Assembly (NCBI GenBank): GCA_015501605.1
Contig: JADNRZ010000001.1
Coordinates: 3,100,001 to 3,164,000, forward strand
Reading direction: 5' to 3'
Length of the DNA stretch: 64,000 bases
DNA from: Panaeolus papilionaceus
Taxonomy: Eukaryota > Basidiomycota > Agaricomycetes > Agaricales
Shown: piece after piece, positions 31,147 to 44,300 of the stretch
Numbering within the stretch: the first letter of the stretch is position 1
Layout of the letters: the number at the start of each line of letters is the position of its first letter
Position numbers and translations under genes: made by a program
Notes under the pieces: generated by a model
Seen by the model: only the letters and a program-made list of their open reading frames with translations
Told to the model about the DNA's origin: nothing
Database searches by the model: none

Positions 31147-33586
31147 ATGCTTTCTGTCTCTCGTGTCTTCCTCGGTATCGCTCTCGCCGGCTCATTGTCC
31201 ACTACCGCGTGGGCTCTGTCACCCACCGCCGCTGACTGGAACCAGCTAAACACGACAGTTGGAGGACGTCTGGCCCTAGGAAAGCCATTTGCAGAGCCAT
31301 GCTTCTCGTCTTACGAAGGACAGCCACAAGTTGTCAATCAGGCGGCATGTTCTTACGTCGAGCAGAACTTTTTCAACAGCCACTGTATGTGCTGGAGTTG
31401 TTTTAGAAGTTCAGCTTGTTGACCCATCCACTTTGCAGTGAACCGCAGTAACTCTTTCGGAGGCTACGCTGCAACCAACTGGGAGATGTGCATGTCTTCT
31501 GGTGCATCTTGCGAGTTGGATTTTACCAGCCCCAATAACCCGAATGCCTTCGCACCTCCAACGGATTGCAAACAGGGCAGCGTTCCAAGTTTCTACGTAC
31601 GTAGTCTCAAATGGGACTTGCATCCAAATTGCTGACCTAGGCATCGTCTTTCAGATTGATGTCCAGGGCCCGAGCGATATCCTCGCCGGATTGAACTTCG
31701 TCAAGACATTCAACTCCGTTCCGCTCGTTATTAAGAACACCGGAGTAAGCCCCATAGCCTGGCTTATCGAAGGTCCGACCTGATTCCAAAAATAATTTTT
31801 TTTATAGCACGACTTCCAGGGGAGAAGTTCCGCACCTGGCTCTTTGGCGCTCTGGGTAAGCGGCTTTGTTGTGCTTCTTCCACCCCGTTTGACATTCTAA
31901 TTTCCATATGTAGACACATCACCTTAAAGGCGTATGTTTTCGAAGATATTCGAACTCTTTGCATCCCCTGACATGGATTCTCGTTCTTTCCATGTGTAGA
32001 TGACCTACAACCCCGCGTTTGTTCCAGAAGGCTGCCCTTCTGGTACAGCTCCCCAAATTGCCGTCACCTACCAGGCTGGTCAACAATTCGCGGAAATCTT
32101 CCAGTTCGCTCATGCCAATGGCGTCACCATCGTAGGAGGCTCCGACCAGTCTGTCGGTATGGCTGGTGGCTGGAACCAAGGAGGAGGTCACTCGTCCCTC
32201 AGTAACGCCTACGGATTGGGCGTCGACCGAGTGGTATGATCATTCCTTTACTCCACCATCAAAAGCTTATACAAGTATATACAGCTTCAATACAAAGTCA
32301 TCACTACCGATGGCGTCTCTCGCACAGTCAACGCTTGCCAGAATAGTGACCTCTTCTGGGCTCTCCGTGGTGGTGGTGGTGGAACCTTCGCCATCGTCTT
32401 GGAGGCTACTTCAGTTGCTACCCCTGAAGTGACATTCCGAGTGTAAGTTCGAGATTACTGCGCCATTGCACATCTAGCTAACGTGATTTCAGTGCCAACC
32501 TTAACTGGCCTGCATCTGCTGGCAACCTCAAGACTGTCATGGAGCTTTTCCTACAGAATGCAACCAACTTTGCTCTGCAAGGATGGGGTGGATATGTCAC
32601 AGTAAGGTCATCCTACTTTCTGCACTAGTAATAATACTTACCTGGCCCCGACTATAGCCAACTGAAGGAAACATCATCCTGACCACTCCCAGAGTCAGCC
32701 TGGCTGATGCTCAAGCCGCTATGAAACCCCTCGTTGACCTTACCACCAGCCTCGGAGGTGTTTCTACAGTTTCTCAGGTGAACAGCTTCTTCGACTGGTT
32801 CAACAACCTCGTGCAAGGTACTGCTGGAACTCAGGATGTAAGTCTCTCATCACCTCTCCAACAAAGATCTAACAACCCATGTCATCTAGGCCGTCGGTAC
32901 TCCCAATGTCCTCGCATCCCGCCTTATCCCTCAATCTCTCCACAACACGGCCGCAGACCGTGCCGCTCTCCTCGACGCCATGACCAATGTCTTTAACAGC
33001 ACCTCTTTCTCTCAGGTCCATCTCACTACTCCCTATGGGTTCAACGGCACCGACGGCACCGATACTAGCGTGACACCACTTTGGAGGTCGTCACTGTACC
33101 AGGTCGTCGCTGTGAATGTGTGGTTGTATAATGCCACTGCTTCCGATCGTGCTGCTACCTATGCCAAGACGACTGCTGCGATTAAGCCGCTGAGGGATTT
33201 GACGCCCGGAGGTGGTGCTTATCATGTGAGTTGCTGCATTATAGAGAGGAATATTGGGATTCTGATTTGGTTTTTGATGATGTAGAATGAGGCTGATATT
33301 CATGAGCCTGATTATCAACGTGAGTGTTTGCTTTAGGCCTTGATACTGGACTTGAAGGCTAACGGACCTGCACCATAGAATCCTTCTGGGGTGGCAACTA
33401 CAACCAACTCCTTGCTATCAAGAACAAGTACGACCCAGACCACGTTTTGGACTGCTGGCACTGCAGTACGTTTCTCCTACCCTTTCTCTGGCTAGTCAAT
33501 CACCTTGCTCACTGCTCTATTCTATTCTATTCTTTTTTATAGTTGGCTGGGACTCCACCCTCCCCAGGTACTCTTGCTACATCTAA
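31147..33586 (+). CDS. Secreted FAD-linked oxidase, BBE-like, copy 2
   Basis: Same architecture as copy 1: signal peptide ending near 'LSTTAWAL', '[20 protein letters not shown]', the FAD segment '[16 protein letters not shown]' with its His ligand, '[17 protein letters not shown]', '[20 protein letters not shown]' and the BBE end '[20 protein letters not shown]' with 'DCWHCS'. The intron positions match copy 1 one for one, while intron sequences have diverged, so the duplication is not very recent. Exon-level identity between copies is high and the frame is intact throughout, which indicates that both copies remain under selection. The in-frame ATG at 31108 lies upstream of the signal peptide and is unlikely to be used. 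Confidence 0.9.
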
Positions 33587-34171
33587 ACCTTCTAATTGTC
33601 AGGCACCGCAGCAATCGCAAAAGCATGATAGATCCAAGTTCAAGATTAATGACAACCCCCAACTAATTCTTAGATTTTTTTACGCCTTTTGGTAAATTTT
33701 ATAATTTATATGTGCCCTTCCTACACACCATAACCACACAACAATCGGTGCCCTTTCGCATTAGTTTGCATCATACATACATACCTCAAACCCCATAAAG
33801 CCCCCAGTTCTCGATAACTAATTAAACTACCACCCACAAAACTCAATGTTCCCTTCTAATAATCCCTTTGATTTATTTAATACATATTTGATGCCTCCCC
33901 GTTGGATGTAGTTCCTGGTGTCTTCTTCAATATTATGTGTTATTTATTGTACCTCTCCGTGTGTTGAGGCTGCTGAGTTCTGCTTATCCTCTCTTCGAGT
34001 TGATTGATTATAAAAGCGTGGAATTGACTAATCTAAGTGGATGAAATGAAGCGTGGCGCGTCGTAAAGAAAAAAAAGTAGAGAAGAAAAGAAAATCATTG
34101 ACAGTGTCGTATAGCTGCGTAAACTGCGTAACCATAACCAAGGCCTACACAACTCATCCACTATGAAGCGC
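33587..34171. other. Convergent 3' spacer
   Basis: 3' regions of oxidase 2 and the eRF3 gene. A/T-rich, with runs such as 'aaattttataatttata' near 33695; nothing else seen. Confidence 0.5.
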
Positions 34172-36287
34172 TTAAGCGGCGTTGATGTTAACACTCTCGA
34201 CACCCTCTGCGACTTCGTCGATCATGTTGTTCTCGATGAGTTTCGTGATCTACGGGGTTGGGTTGGATTAGTACGTCAGCATCGTGTTTTTTTGCTCCTT
34301 TCGTCGTAACGAAAATAGAAAGAAAAGAAAGAAAGAAGGATCACAAATTTACCTTTCCAATCGCAACAGTCCTACCCTCGTCTCTGAGCGTGAACCTGCC
34401 GAGTTGTGGGTAATCTGTAAATTTCTCGACACAGACGGGTTGGGCAGTTTCGATGAGGGCGACGATTTTTTGGCCTGTGATACGATATTATATTAAATCA
34501 AGTCAATAAACCTCACTACAGAAGAGATGCTGGAGAATGAGACGCACCCTTCTTGGCGAACTGAGGAGGCTTCTTGGATTTCCTTCCAGTGGCTTTGTCA
34601 AAGTAATGAAGAAGGCTCTACACCACCATCAGTCCCAACACTCCAGAAAGGAAAAAAAGGGGGAGATCACCCACCGTCAACGTAACCTCCTCCGCTAACG
34701 TATGAATATGCATAACAGCACTATACCCCGCACAAATAATACTCTTATGCTCCAAAATCGCAAGTTGCGCCTCAAACTGCCTCACAGAATGAATAGGTCT
34801 CTTCGGGCTCGTCAACACAAAGCCAGGACTGATCTCCTCATCATCTACACCGCGCAACCGGATCCTGACATTGTCTCCACACAGCGCCCGATCGACCTCG
34901 TCTTCGAGCTCGTTGAAGATGGCCGCTACCTCGACGGCGGATTTGTTGGGCATGAGGATGAGGGAGTCGCCTTTTTTGAGATGGCCTGATTCGATTTTGC
35001 CGACGACGATGGTGCCCATGTCTTTGTATTTTTCGGAGATGGGCATCATGAGAGGTGCGTTGATTTTGCGGTCGACCATGGGCATGTGGTCCATGTGTTC
35101 GAGGAATGACGGGCCACTATGTAGGGGGTCAGTGATTAGATAAAGAAAGACAGAGAAAGGAGGAGGGCACACGTACTCGAACCACGAACACACATTCTTG
35201 GGTATTCTTTCCTTCAGATTAACACCGGTATAAGCGCTCACAGGCAAAAATGTGACATCCGTCTTGGGGTTAAATCCAGCACCCCTAATAAACGGCACAA
35301 GCTTATCCTTGATCTCATCATACCTCGCCTTGTCCCACTGCACAGTAGAGTCGTCCATCTTGTTGATAACAACAACGACTTTGGACACGCCGACGGTTTT
35401 GACCAACATAATGTGCTCGCGCGTTTGTCCACCCTTTTCGAAGCCGGTTTCGAATTCGCCCTTACGCGCGGAGATGACGAGGATCGCGACGTCGGCTTGA
35501 GCAGCACCGCTGATCATGGATGGGACAAAGGTCTTGTGGCCCGGCGCATCGAGGATCGTGTATCTCCTTGAATCAGTCTCGAAGTAGGCTCTGCCAACCT
35601 CGACTGTCTTTCCCTTTGCTCTTTCTTGCGGGGTGGAGTCGAGTGCCCAGGAGAGATACCATGATTCACGCCCCGCTTCTTTTGCTTCTTTTTCGTACTT
35701 CTCCATTGTACGCTTGTCTACCATCCCAGAGAGGTAGAGAAGGTTTCCGCCCATTGTCGATTTACCAGCATCGACGTGACCGATGAAGACGATGTTGAGA
35801 TGTTCTTTTTCTGTGTAAATTTTGAAATAGGAAATTAATCGGTGTTTCGTTGAATTTTTTCGGGGGGTGGGTGATAGATAAGATTGGGAGAATACTAACG
35901 TTGACCGAAGAGATCCTCGAGGGTGGCTTGATCTGCGAGAGCTTTTACTTCTGCTGCGATGGCGGATGTGTCTGTTTTGGCTTTTTCGGTGGTGAAGGTT
36001 TTGGAGGTGGTAGGAGCGGCGGGCTTGACGGTTTTTGGAGCTGGTGATGCTGCTGGGGCGGGTGCGGCGACTGCTGGTTGAGGTGCGGGTTCAACTGGAG
36101 CTGGAGCTGGAGGTTGGGGTGGTGCAGAGGATGCGCCGATGCTTCCTAGGGAGATTGTAGGTGGAGGACGGGGTGCCTCTGTTTGCTCTGGCCTTTCTAC
36201 TGGTACGAGCTGAGGTTGGGGAGTAGGTGGTTTTGGTGCTCCCCAACTGGGCACGAACGATGAAGCACCAGGGTTGAGTTTATTCAT
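34172..36287 (-). CDS. SUP35: Translation termination factor eRF3
   Basis: Exon 1 is 36287-35900 and exon 2 starts at 35810; later exons run to the stop at 34172. GTPase motifs are visible: G1 'GHVDAGKST', G3 'DAPGH' and G4 'NKMD', with 'TVEVGRAYFET' as switch I. The C-terminal eRF1-binding barrel ends 'GRFTLRDEGRTVAIGK', typical of eRF3. With eRF1 it drives GTP-dependent peptide release at stop codons. The N-terminal domain is only about 130 residues, rich in Pro and Ala, and starts 'MNKLNPGASSFVP', a match to the PAM2 motif that binds poly(A)-binding protein. It lacks the Q/N-rich prion-like part of the yeast protein. The gene shares a 490 bp upstream region with SLA1. Confidence 0.93.
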
Positions 36288-36777
36288 GATGAGTGTTGGT
36301 GGTAGAGATGATCAGTTAATCAAAGTTTGTAGATAAACTTCGACAGTGGTGTGACTTGTCAATTGGGTTACTGTTGTAACGAATCTTGACACTGGATATT
36401 GAACTCTTTAATATTGTAGATAGAATATATTTTAAAATTTGTCGAGTCAGGAGAAGGAACCGAGGATGGATTGTATTGGTAAAGAGGGGCCGAGAATGTT
36501 GATGATAATAATCAAAAATTCAATAATATTCCGAATAAAATCCTGGCAGTTCATTGAACATATGTATGTCCCACAATAATTAAGCGCTAAGATATTACTA
36601 CCAAGACTTGATAGATTTATAAACTAAATAGCTTGGATTTAAATTTCAGAGGCGTGAGGTTGTTTGTGTGACGGCGCATCAATAATTGTGTGTGTGATCA
36701 GAGAGTGGGACAGAGTTGAAATGATAATGAGCTGATTCCCTGTGACTTGAACCACCACCTAAGGCTATACTTACTCA
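36288..36777. promoter_or_regulatory. Divergent promoter region eRF3 / SLA1
   Basis: 490 bp between the two start codons. A/T-rich centre (about 36400-36620). No clear TATA box placed for either gene. Confidence 0.5.
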
Positions 36778-39700
36778 ATGGCTACAACGGAACCGGACAA
36801 ATATCAAGCAGTACTCAAAGCTTCATATGACTATGATCCTCAGTCAGAAGATGAAATTCAGATGAAAGAGGACCAGATCCTCCTCCTAATCGAGAAGACA
36901 GATGAAGAGTAAGTAATACTTGACAAGACTTGTTCAATTATGAAATAACATTTTATATTATAGATGGTGGAAAGTTAAAATCAAAGCTGCATCCCAGGAA
37001 ACAGAGACTCCAATTGGTCTTGTTCCTTCTGCTTATGTTGAACAGGTGAGTTAGGCTGGAACCCCAGGTGTGCTAATAGTATTGACCACACATACAGGCG
37101 GAACATACTTCGGTCGTCAAAGCAATCTACGACTATGAAGCATCTGCACCCGGTGAACTATCCATACACGAAGACGACATTCTACACGTATTCGATACAG
37201 AAGATGATTGGATCCTCGTTCAGGACAAGAAGAAGGAAAAGGCAGGATACGTACCCCTCTCATATGTAGAGCCATACGACGAGGAACCAGTCAAATCTTC
37301 ACGGATAGTCATCCCAGACTCGGTACGTCCTAATATCCATCACCCACATCTATCATTATCATTTACCACCACCACTATCACACCACCTCTACTACCACCC
37401 TATCCATATATTGCAGCCCCCTCGTCCTACCAGCACATACGTCGACCCCGCAGTCCGTGTGGCATCAGTCAAGATTACTGCAGATGACATACAAACATGG
37501 TCCGTCTCCGAAATCGACAAGAAGGGAAAGAAGAAGAAGGGTACTCTCGGTATCGGAAACGGCTCCGTGTTCTTTGCCAGTGAAGCAGACAAGGTGAGTT
37601 GGCGCCATCACGGCGTTTCCAAGTCTCGGCCTCCCCATCCCTCACTCACTCCCACCGACGATACTACAGACCCCAGTCCAGAAATGGAACACCAAAGACG
37701 TTACCAGTGTCCACAGCGAAAAGGCTAAACATGTCACTATCGATATTGGTGGCGCAACTCCCATCACGCTTCATTTCCATGCCGGTTCCAAGGACACTGC
37801 AGAGGCTATTATCACCAAGATGGAGTCATCCAAAGCGCTTAGTGCACCTCCACCACACCACAACGAGGATGAGGACGACGAACCAGTCCCATCTCCCTCT
37901 TCTCACCGTGATTCCAAGAAAGCCTCTGTGCATTTCTCAGTGACTTCGCCGACAATTATACCTCCGCGGGATGATGAGGAGGAGGAGGAAGAGGAAGAAG
38001 AGGAACCAGAACCAGAGATCCGACATCAACCTCCACCTGCTGCTGTTAAAACCAATGGCGCCTCTTCTCGGGGTGCTGTTGGTGGTATACCCGCTATTGC
38101 ATTGTACGACTTTACTGCTGATGGAGAAGACGAGTTGTCGGTTCAGGAAGGCGAGGATTTGGTCATTCTTGAGCAGGATGGGGATGAGTGGTGGAAATGT
38201 AGGAATACGCATGGGGCTGAAGGTGTTGTGCCCGCTTCGTACCTCGAGGTGAGTCTTTTTCGATTTGTATGATGTAATATTTTGTTCTGATGTTTTACAA
38301 AGGCGAAGGCAGGCGCTGCTCCTGTTGCTACTAAATCCTCCGGTCCTGATGCTGCTGCTCTCGCTGCCCAAAGACGAGCAGAAGAGGAGGCAGAAGCAGA
38401 GGCAGAAGCAGAACGTCAGCGGCTCGAAGACGAGGAAAATGCACGCAAGGAGAAGGAGAGGCTGAAGAAGGAGCGGGCCAGGGAGCTTGAGTTGCAAGCG
38501 AAACAGAAGGCGGCGGCTGAGGCTGCAAGGGCTGAGAAGGAACGTCGTAAGCAACAGGCCGCAGCTGCAGCTGCAGCCCCCTCCCCATCCCCACCTGCTT
38601 CGCCTCCACCTCGGGAATCATCATCATCGTATGTTTCATTTTCATTGTTGTTATTATTTGGTCCTCTGACAGGTTCTGCAAAATCTAGTAAGAAGAGCTC
38701 ATCATCATCATCCGGTAAGATCCCACCAGATCCTATAAGTCGTGTGTCTTTTCTCCCTCATTCTCCATCTCTCTCAATTCCCATCTAAAATAAATTCAAA
38801 ACGCATCACACAGGTCCCGATCCAACCAAAGTGCGCACATGGCATGATCGCAGCGGGCAGTTCCGTGTCCAGGCTGCGTTCCTCGGTTTCAATAATGGCA
38901 AGTTGAGGTTACACAAGGTCAACGGTGTGATTGTGGAAGTGCCAAGCGAGAAGATGTCGATGGAGGATATGCGAGTTGTGGAGAAGTTGCTGGATAAGCG
39001 CCGGAACCCCGGTGCGCCTAGGGTGTCGGAGGATGATATCCCACTGGGCATGGCCAAGTCGCAGTTATCCAGCAACTCGATAAATAATCAGGCCGTCCCC
39101 CCTTCTCAGGCGATGAAATCCCGCCCAACGTCTCAACCGGCAAAAAAGGGACCTGGAGTGGACTGGTTCGAGTTTTTCCTCTCTGCAGGGTGCGATATCG
39201 ACGATTGCACGCGGTATGCCGCGTCCTTTGAGCGAGACAAGATTGACGAGAGTATTTTGGGGGATATTACAGAGAGCACAATGAGATCGTTGGGGTTGAG
39301 GGAGGGGGATATTATCCGTGTGAAGAAGGCGATTCAGACAAGGAAGCCCAAGATGAATCCGACGGGGCAGACGGATGAGCAGATTAGGAGGGATAGGGAG
39401 CTGGCAGAGGCGTTGCAGGCGCAGGAAACGGGTGGGGGTGCACCGAGGGGGACACCGCCGAGTATCTTCACAGCCGGGCCTGGGGGTGCGCTTAAGGCCC
39501 CTCGTAGAGGCCGTCCCCAGCCAACGAAGAGCCTCCCGCTCTCGGAGGTGGATATCAAGGCTATTTCATCTGCGAGTGAACAAATTACGAGGACGGGGTC
39601 GCCGGGGGCTATGTCCAGCCCTGCTGGTGTTGCGTCCCCTGCGAAACCGGAGCCCCCGCTCCCTGTTTCTCCTGGTACGGCGAAGAGTGGGTTTGAGGAT

Positions 39701-40999
39701 GATGCGTGGATTGTGAGGCCTAGTAGTTCGGCGGCGAAGGCTGCCTCCCCGAAACCTGCGACCCCTGCTCCTGCTCCTGTGGCGGTGCCTGCGCCGACAC
39801 CTACAGTAGCTGCTACGCCGACTGTTGCGCCTACCCCGCCTCAGCCTCAGCCTACAGCCGTCCCTCAACCCCCATCCTCGACGTCCCCGGCTAGTCTGGC
39901 CAAGACAACCGAGTCTGATATCTTTGAACAGCTGGCGAGGTTGTCAGCGCTGAAGACGTCCACACCGCAGCCTGTACAGCAACAACAGCCACTGCAACCC
40001 CCTCTACAGCAGCAGCAATTCCAGACACCGTCGCCCGGACCCATTGTCCCGCCCAGCTTCCATGTGGGGATGGGAATGGGTAATTCCCATATCCCGATGG
40101 GCCAGGCAGCGTCCATCTCTCCACCTCCTATGCAACCTCAACACACGGCTTTCAATCCTGGCATGATGAACAATGGCCCAAGAGGGCCATATGCCCCTGT
40201 TGCTGCTAACCAACCGCTACTGCAGCCATTGATACCTACGCAGACTGGGTTTAGCGGGATGATACCGACGAGACCTACGAGTACGGGGATTTCGCCGTTT
40301 ATGAATCCGTTGTCGCCGCCTGCTCAGCCGATGGGGATGATGAATACGGGCATGGGTGGTATGGGCGGTATGAATGGTATGAATGGCATGGGCAGTGGTG
40401 GCATGGGAGGGATGGGTGGTGGCTCGGGCTTCCTCGCGCCTCAAGCAACAGGGTTCCAATCACAACCCCTGATGGGCCAGCCTACGGGTATGTTTAATGC
40501 TGCTGGTGCACCTCCTGTTCCGCCTCTCCCCAATTTTGGAGGTGCGACGGGAGGGTTTGGTACTATTTCTTCTATTCAATCTCGTGAGTGTCCCTCGTTT
40601 TTCATTTTGAGATTTTATTGATCATATTATCATCATCGCACTGCGAATGTCAGAACCAACTGGTATACCCATCACGAACGGATTTTCAAATAATGGATTC
40701 TCATCCAACGGTTTCTCTTCACCTCCACCTCTCCCGGGTCTTAACAATAACAGTAGCAACAACAACACGTCTCCCGCTAATGTGTTTGCTCAGATGAAGT
40801 CGGGTACTTTTGCCAAAGACGATGCTCCTAATAATAATGGTGAGTTTCTTCTCTTCATTATAATTAATTTGGGTTATGGGTTGCTGAACTGGATTCTCTC
40901 TTTCTCTCTCTTTGTTGCCTCGTTGGAATTGGAATCTTAGGAATGGCAGGTCAAACCCCTGGATGGGGTCAATCCTACCAAGGATACGGTGGATATTAA
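36778..40999 (+). CDS. SLA1: SLA1-like actin cytoskeleton regulatory protein
   Basis: The first exon (36778-36908) is short and begins the first SH3 domain, 'YQAVLKASYDYDPQSEDEI'. A second SH3 follows ('VVKAIYDYEASAPGELSIHE') and a third lies near 38085 ('AIALYDFTADGEDELSVQEG'). Next come a charged coiled-coil-like stretch (38340-38560), the SLA1 homology domain 1 ('VRTWHDRSGQFRVQAAFLGF') and SHD2/SAM-like 'GVDWFEFFLSAGCDIDDCTR'. The C-terminal third is Pro/Gln/Gly/Met-rich with LxxxxTG-type repeats ('PQATGFQ', 'GQPTGMF'), which in yeast are Prk1-kinase sites. Sla1 links endocytic cargo and clathrin to the Las17/Arp2/3 actin machinery. The overall order equals yeast Sla1. An acidic tract precedes the third SH3. 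Confidence 0.92.
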
Positions 41000-41351
41000 T
41001 CAATAAATAAATGAAAAAAATGTACCGTACTACTATGAGCAATAATCCTGGACACATGCGATAAATGGGGGGAAGCGGGGTGGTTGAATGGTACAAGCGA
41101 ACCGCAATCGGAGATAGAAATAGGGATGAGGAGTAAGAGATACGTAGTAAAGAAGAGTTCAGAGACAACAAGGGGAAAAAAGGTAAAAACTATCATAGTT
41201 ATCCAATCCTGCAAGCCTGAAACAAACAAACAAACAATTATCATCGCGTCGTCGTTGAAGGATATGACCTTCTTTTCATTGCCAAATGTGAACGAAAACG
41301 AGGAATTGAAATCAAGGAAGAGAAGATAAAAGGTGATTAGAAGGGAGTCCT
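41000..41351. other. Convergent 3' spacer SLA1 / SEC7
   Basis: Shared 3' flank of two convergent genes; no feature seen. Confidence 0.5.
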
Positions 41352-44300
41352 TTATGAAGGGTTATCAACGATACGCTTGATATAGCCTACTCTTTCGAAG
41401 TAGGTTTTTAGGGGACCACGGATGTCGGCTGGGACGTCCCGCGAGAGGAGATCCGTGGCGAGGGGATAAATGACGGAGAGGTATTGCGAGAACTAGAAGA
41501 GAACAGATTAGTATTGCCTTGGTTATGAGGTAACAAATACTCTTACATCTTGCCTGTCAAAGCGGCAAACCCCATCCAATACTTCTGCAACGACGGGTGT
41601 CCACGCTGAAATGTTCTTGCTCTGACTCTCTGCCTTGAGCTTGTTGAAATCCCTGACCACACCCACACCGAGGGGCACGAGTCGTTCGGCGATTTGTTGA
41701 CGCGCTGCTTGGTGTTCTGGCCGGGGATCCTGATACATTCTGAGCAGGACATGAACGAGGGTTGAAGCACTGCTTGATTCTTGTTTGAGGAGATTGGGCA
41801 GGTGTTTCATGAAGCCTGGAATAACAATGGGTTAAAATATGTTTTGGTGGATAGATAGAAGGTCTACGCACCAACTTTCCACAACCCTGTTCTGAGCTCC
41901 TTGTCCTCATTAAAGGATCTCGCAAATTGATAACTCTGATCCAGTACGCTCATCATGCGGAGGAGCTGGGTGGGAGGTATCATATCGTACACGTCATTGT
42001 TGCGGAGGAGATCGTTGGTGGTCTCAATGAGCAGCAGCTGAAGAACACACTTGACGATGATCTGTTTGAAGATCTTGCGGCGCTCGGTGAGTGATATCCT
42101 AGCATTAGGCCTGACACCTTCGTTTCCTGGCGAAAGAGGTGCTGGGAGCATAGTACTGCCATTTGAATCTGAGAGTATGTAGATGGTGTTTAGTTGGAGA
42201 TGGACGAAAGAAGGGCTTAACGTACCGTTGTTGGCTTCACCATTTTCAGGACCATCCAACTCGACCCGGAGGCTCTCGTCAAAGAGTTGATAGGGCGTCG
42301 TCGTTCGGAACAGCCGAACAAACGTCGATGTGACCTTCTCCCAACGTTCAGGGCTGAGCTTGGTGACATTGCTCTCCAAGAGTTGTTGAAGACATGAAGT
42401 ACCAATTCGCGCCAATGTATCATTCTCTGCTCATTGGATCAGTGGTTAAAAACGGCGTCTGTGGGAAAGGATAAAACCAACCTTGACAGATACAGACACA
42501 AAGCAAGTCCAACAATCCATCCAAGAATCGTTCCAGGATGTCAAAGTAGTAGGTATAAAGGTCAATTAGATCCCTCAGTGCTTGGATCATGGTCGTCGAC
42601 AACCACACGCTCATGTCCTCTTGTGTACTGAACCGCGAAATGTCTTGACTTGACTTCAACACTGCAAAGATGGGGAACAGGAGTTCTTGACACACGGTGT
42701 CCCAGAACTCGACAGGATATGTTGCACCATGTTGTTTGAGTGTTGAGAATGATGAATCAAGAGCCCTACAATTTATTAACCCTCTGTTTCTGTGGACAGA
42801 GATAAATAACTTACAAGCGTCGCACTTCAAGGTCCTCCCCATTCATAATAATATCGTAGAACCCAAACAAGACAGGGAACCAGAACCTGATCATGGTATC
42901 ATCCATAGGCTGATCAGGTGCCGTGGGCTCAGTCGACATCGCACATTCCGGGTTCTCCAGCATCACAGGGATAACACCACGCAGCATGGCAATCGCAAGC
43001 AAGCTGACCTTTTGATACTTGCTAACCTTGCAGAACTCGGTGATACAGACAGTGAGATCTGCAAAGGCGCCATATTGAACGATAACAGAGAAGTGGTCCT
43101 TGTTAAGGCGGGTTACGATTTCAAAGGCCGCGTTTGCGATACGTTCTGAAGCAAAGGTTGGAATGGAGCATAATGCGAGCGGATGACGACATATGACATA
43201 CCTGTCGGGACCTTTGAAGCAGCTGAGAACACTCCGAACATCGTTCGCCAACCGGAACGCATGTTTTGAGCTCTGGCTTGGATCATTTGTTGCAAGCATT
43301 GAAGAACCTAAAACCAAAAATATTAATAACCCGGCTCGCTTTCGCTGAGGTGTTCGGAACATACCAAATCACGAATCTCAGGGTTTGGGTTATGAACCAT
43401 CGTATACTCAAACGGCTTCAGGAAATCTTTCTGGAACTTGAAATGCGATAACTCCTCTTTCTCCAAGAACCGCATAGCCAATTGCCGCAACGAATCAAGG
43501 GCAAAGCTAGCAACATGAACATTGTTGTGACAACACACAAGGTTGAAATGCTCTCCCAAGATATCCCAAAGATTAGACCACTCGAGACGGATACGCGTCA
43601 TGTTGTAGTAAGAGATATCGACCAATTTCTGAAGGGAGAAGAGACGAGGTTGTTGAGATAGACCTGACGATTGAATTTCTTCCCATGAAACGTCGCACAG
43701 AGCTTGGACGAAGTCTACGATGGCGGTCTGATATAATATACAATTAGCAGGAACCTCTCATCAAAACGAAGAAATGGGTCTTACACCAGAGAGGAAGTGG
43801 CTTAGCGAAAAGACCATATCAGCAGCGACTGTGATGTGCGTTGACCGACTCTCGTTGGCCAGCTCTTCAGTTGGCACCTTGCGCCGGCTGGAAAAAATAT
43901 CAGCACCAACACCACTCGCACTACTCAAATTCTACTCACCCCTTCTTCGAATCAGGAACGTCCACTCCATTACTGATAAGCTGCATATGTTCCAACTGGC
44001 TCACACATGTCAGAACTTCATGCCACGACCCTTTCAGATTATTGCCCTCCGTAACAGCAACATCCAATAACGCCTTGATCGCCTCCATATTCTTCGCCTT
44101 CATCTCTCCCAAGTTATTCAAGAACGTGAACTTGGACAATGTCGTCAAAAACGCGTTACGCTGGAGCTCCAAGTCGAAGAAGCAAACGAGGCGGATGGCG
44201 TTCTTGAACCCGTCCAGGCAGAGCTCGACAACTTCCATGTCGTCGTTGTCTTGCAGTGGTCCAGAAAGGCCGGCTAAGAAGGGAATCCAGGCGACCTCGA

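Noticed and set aside
37937..38554. 205-codon minus-strand frame
   Set aside because: Antisense of the SLA1 acidic and coiled-coil exons; Leu/Phe-rich shadow of a Glu/Lys/Ala-rich coding sequence.
39334..40459. Several minus-strand frames opposite SLA1
   Set aside because: Shadows of the Pro/Gln/Gly-rich C-terminal exon, Gly/Cys/Arg low-complexity translations.
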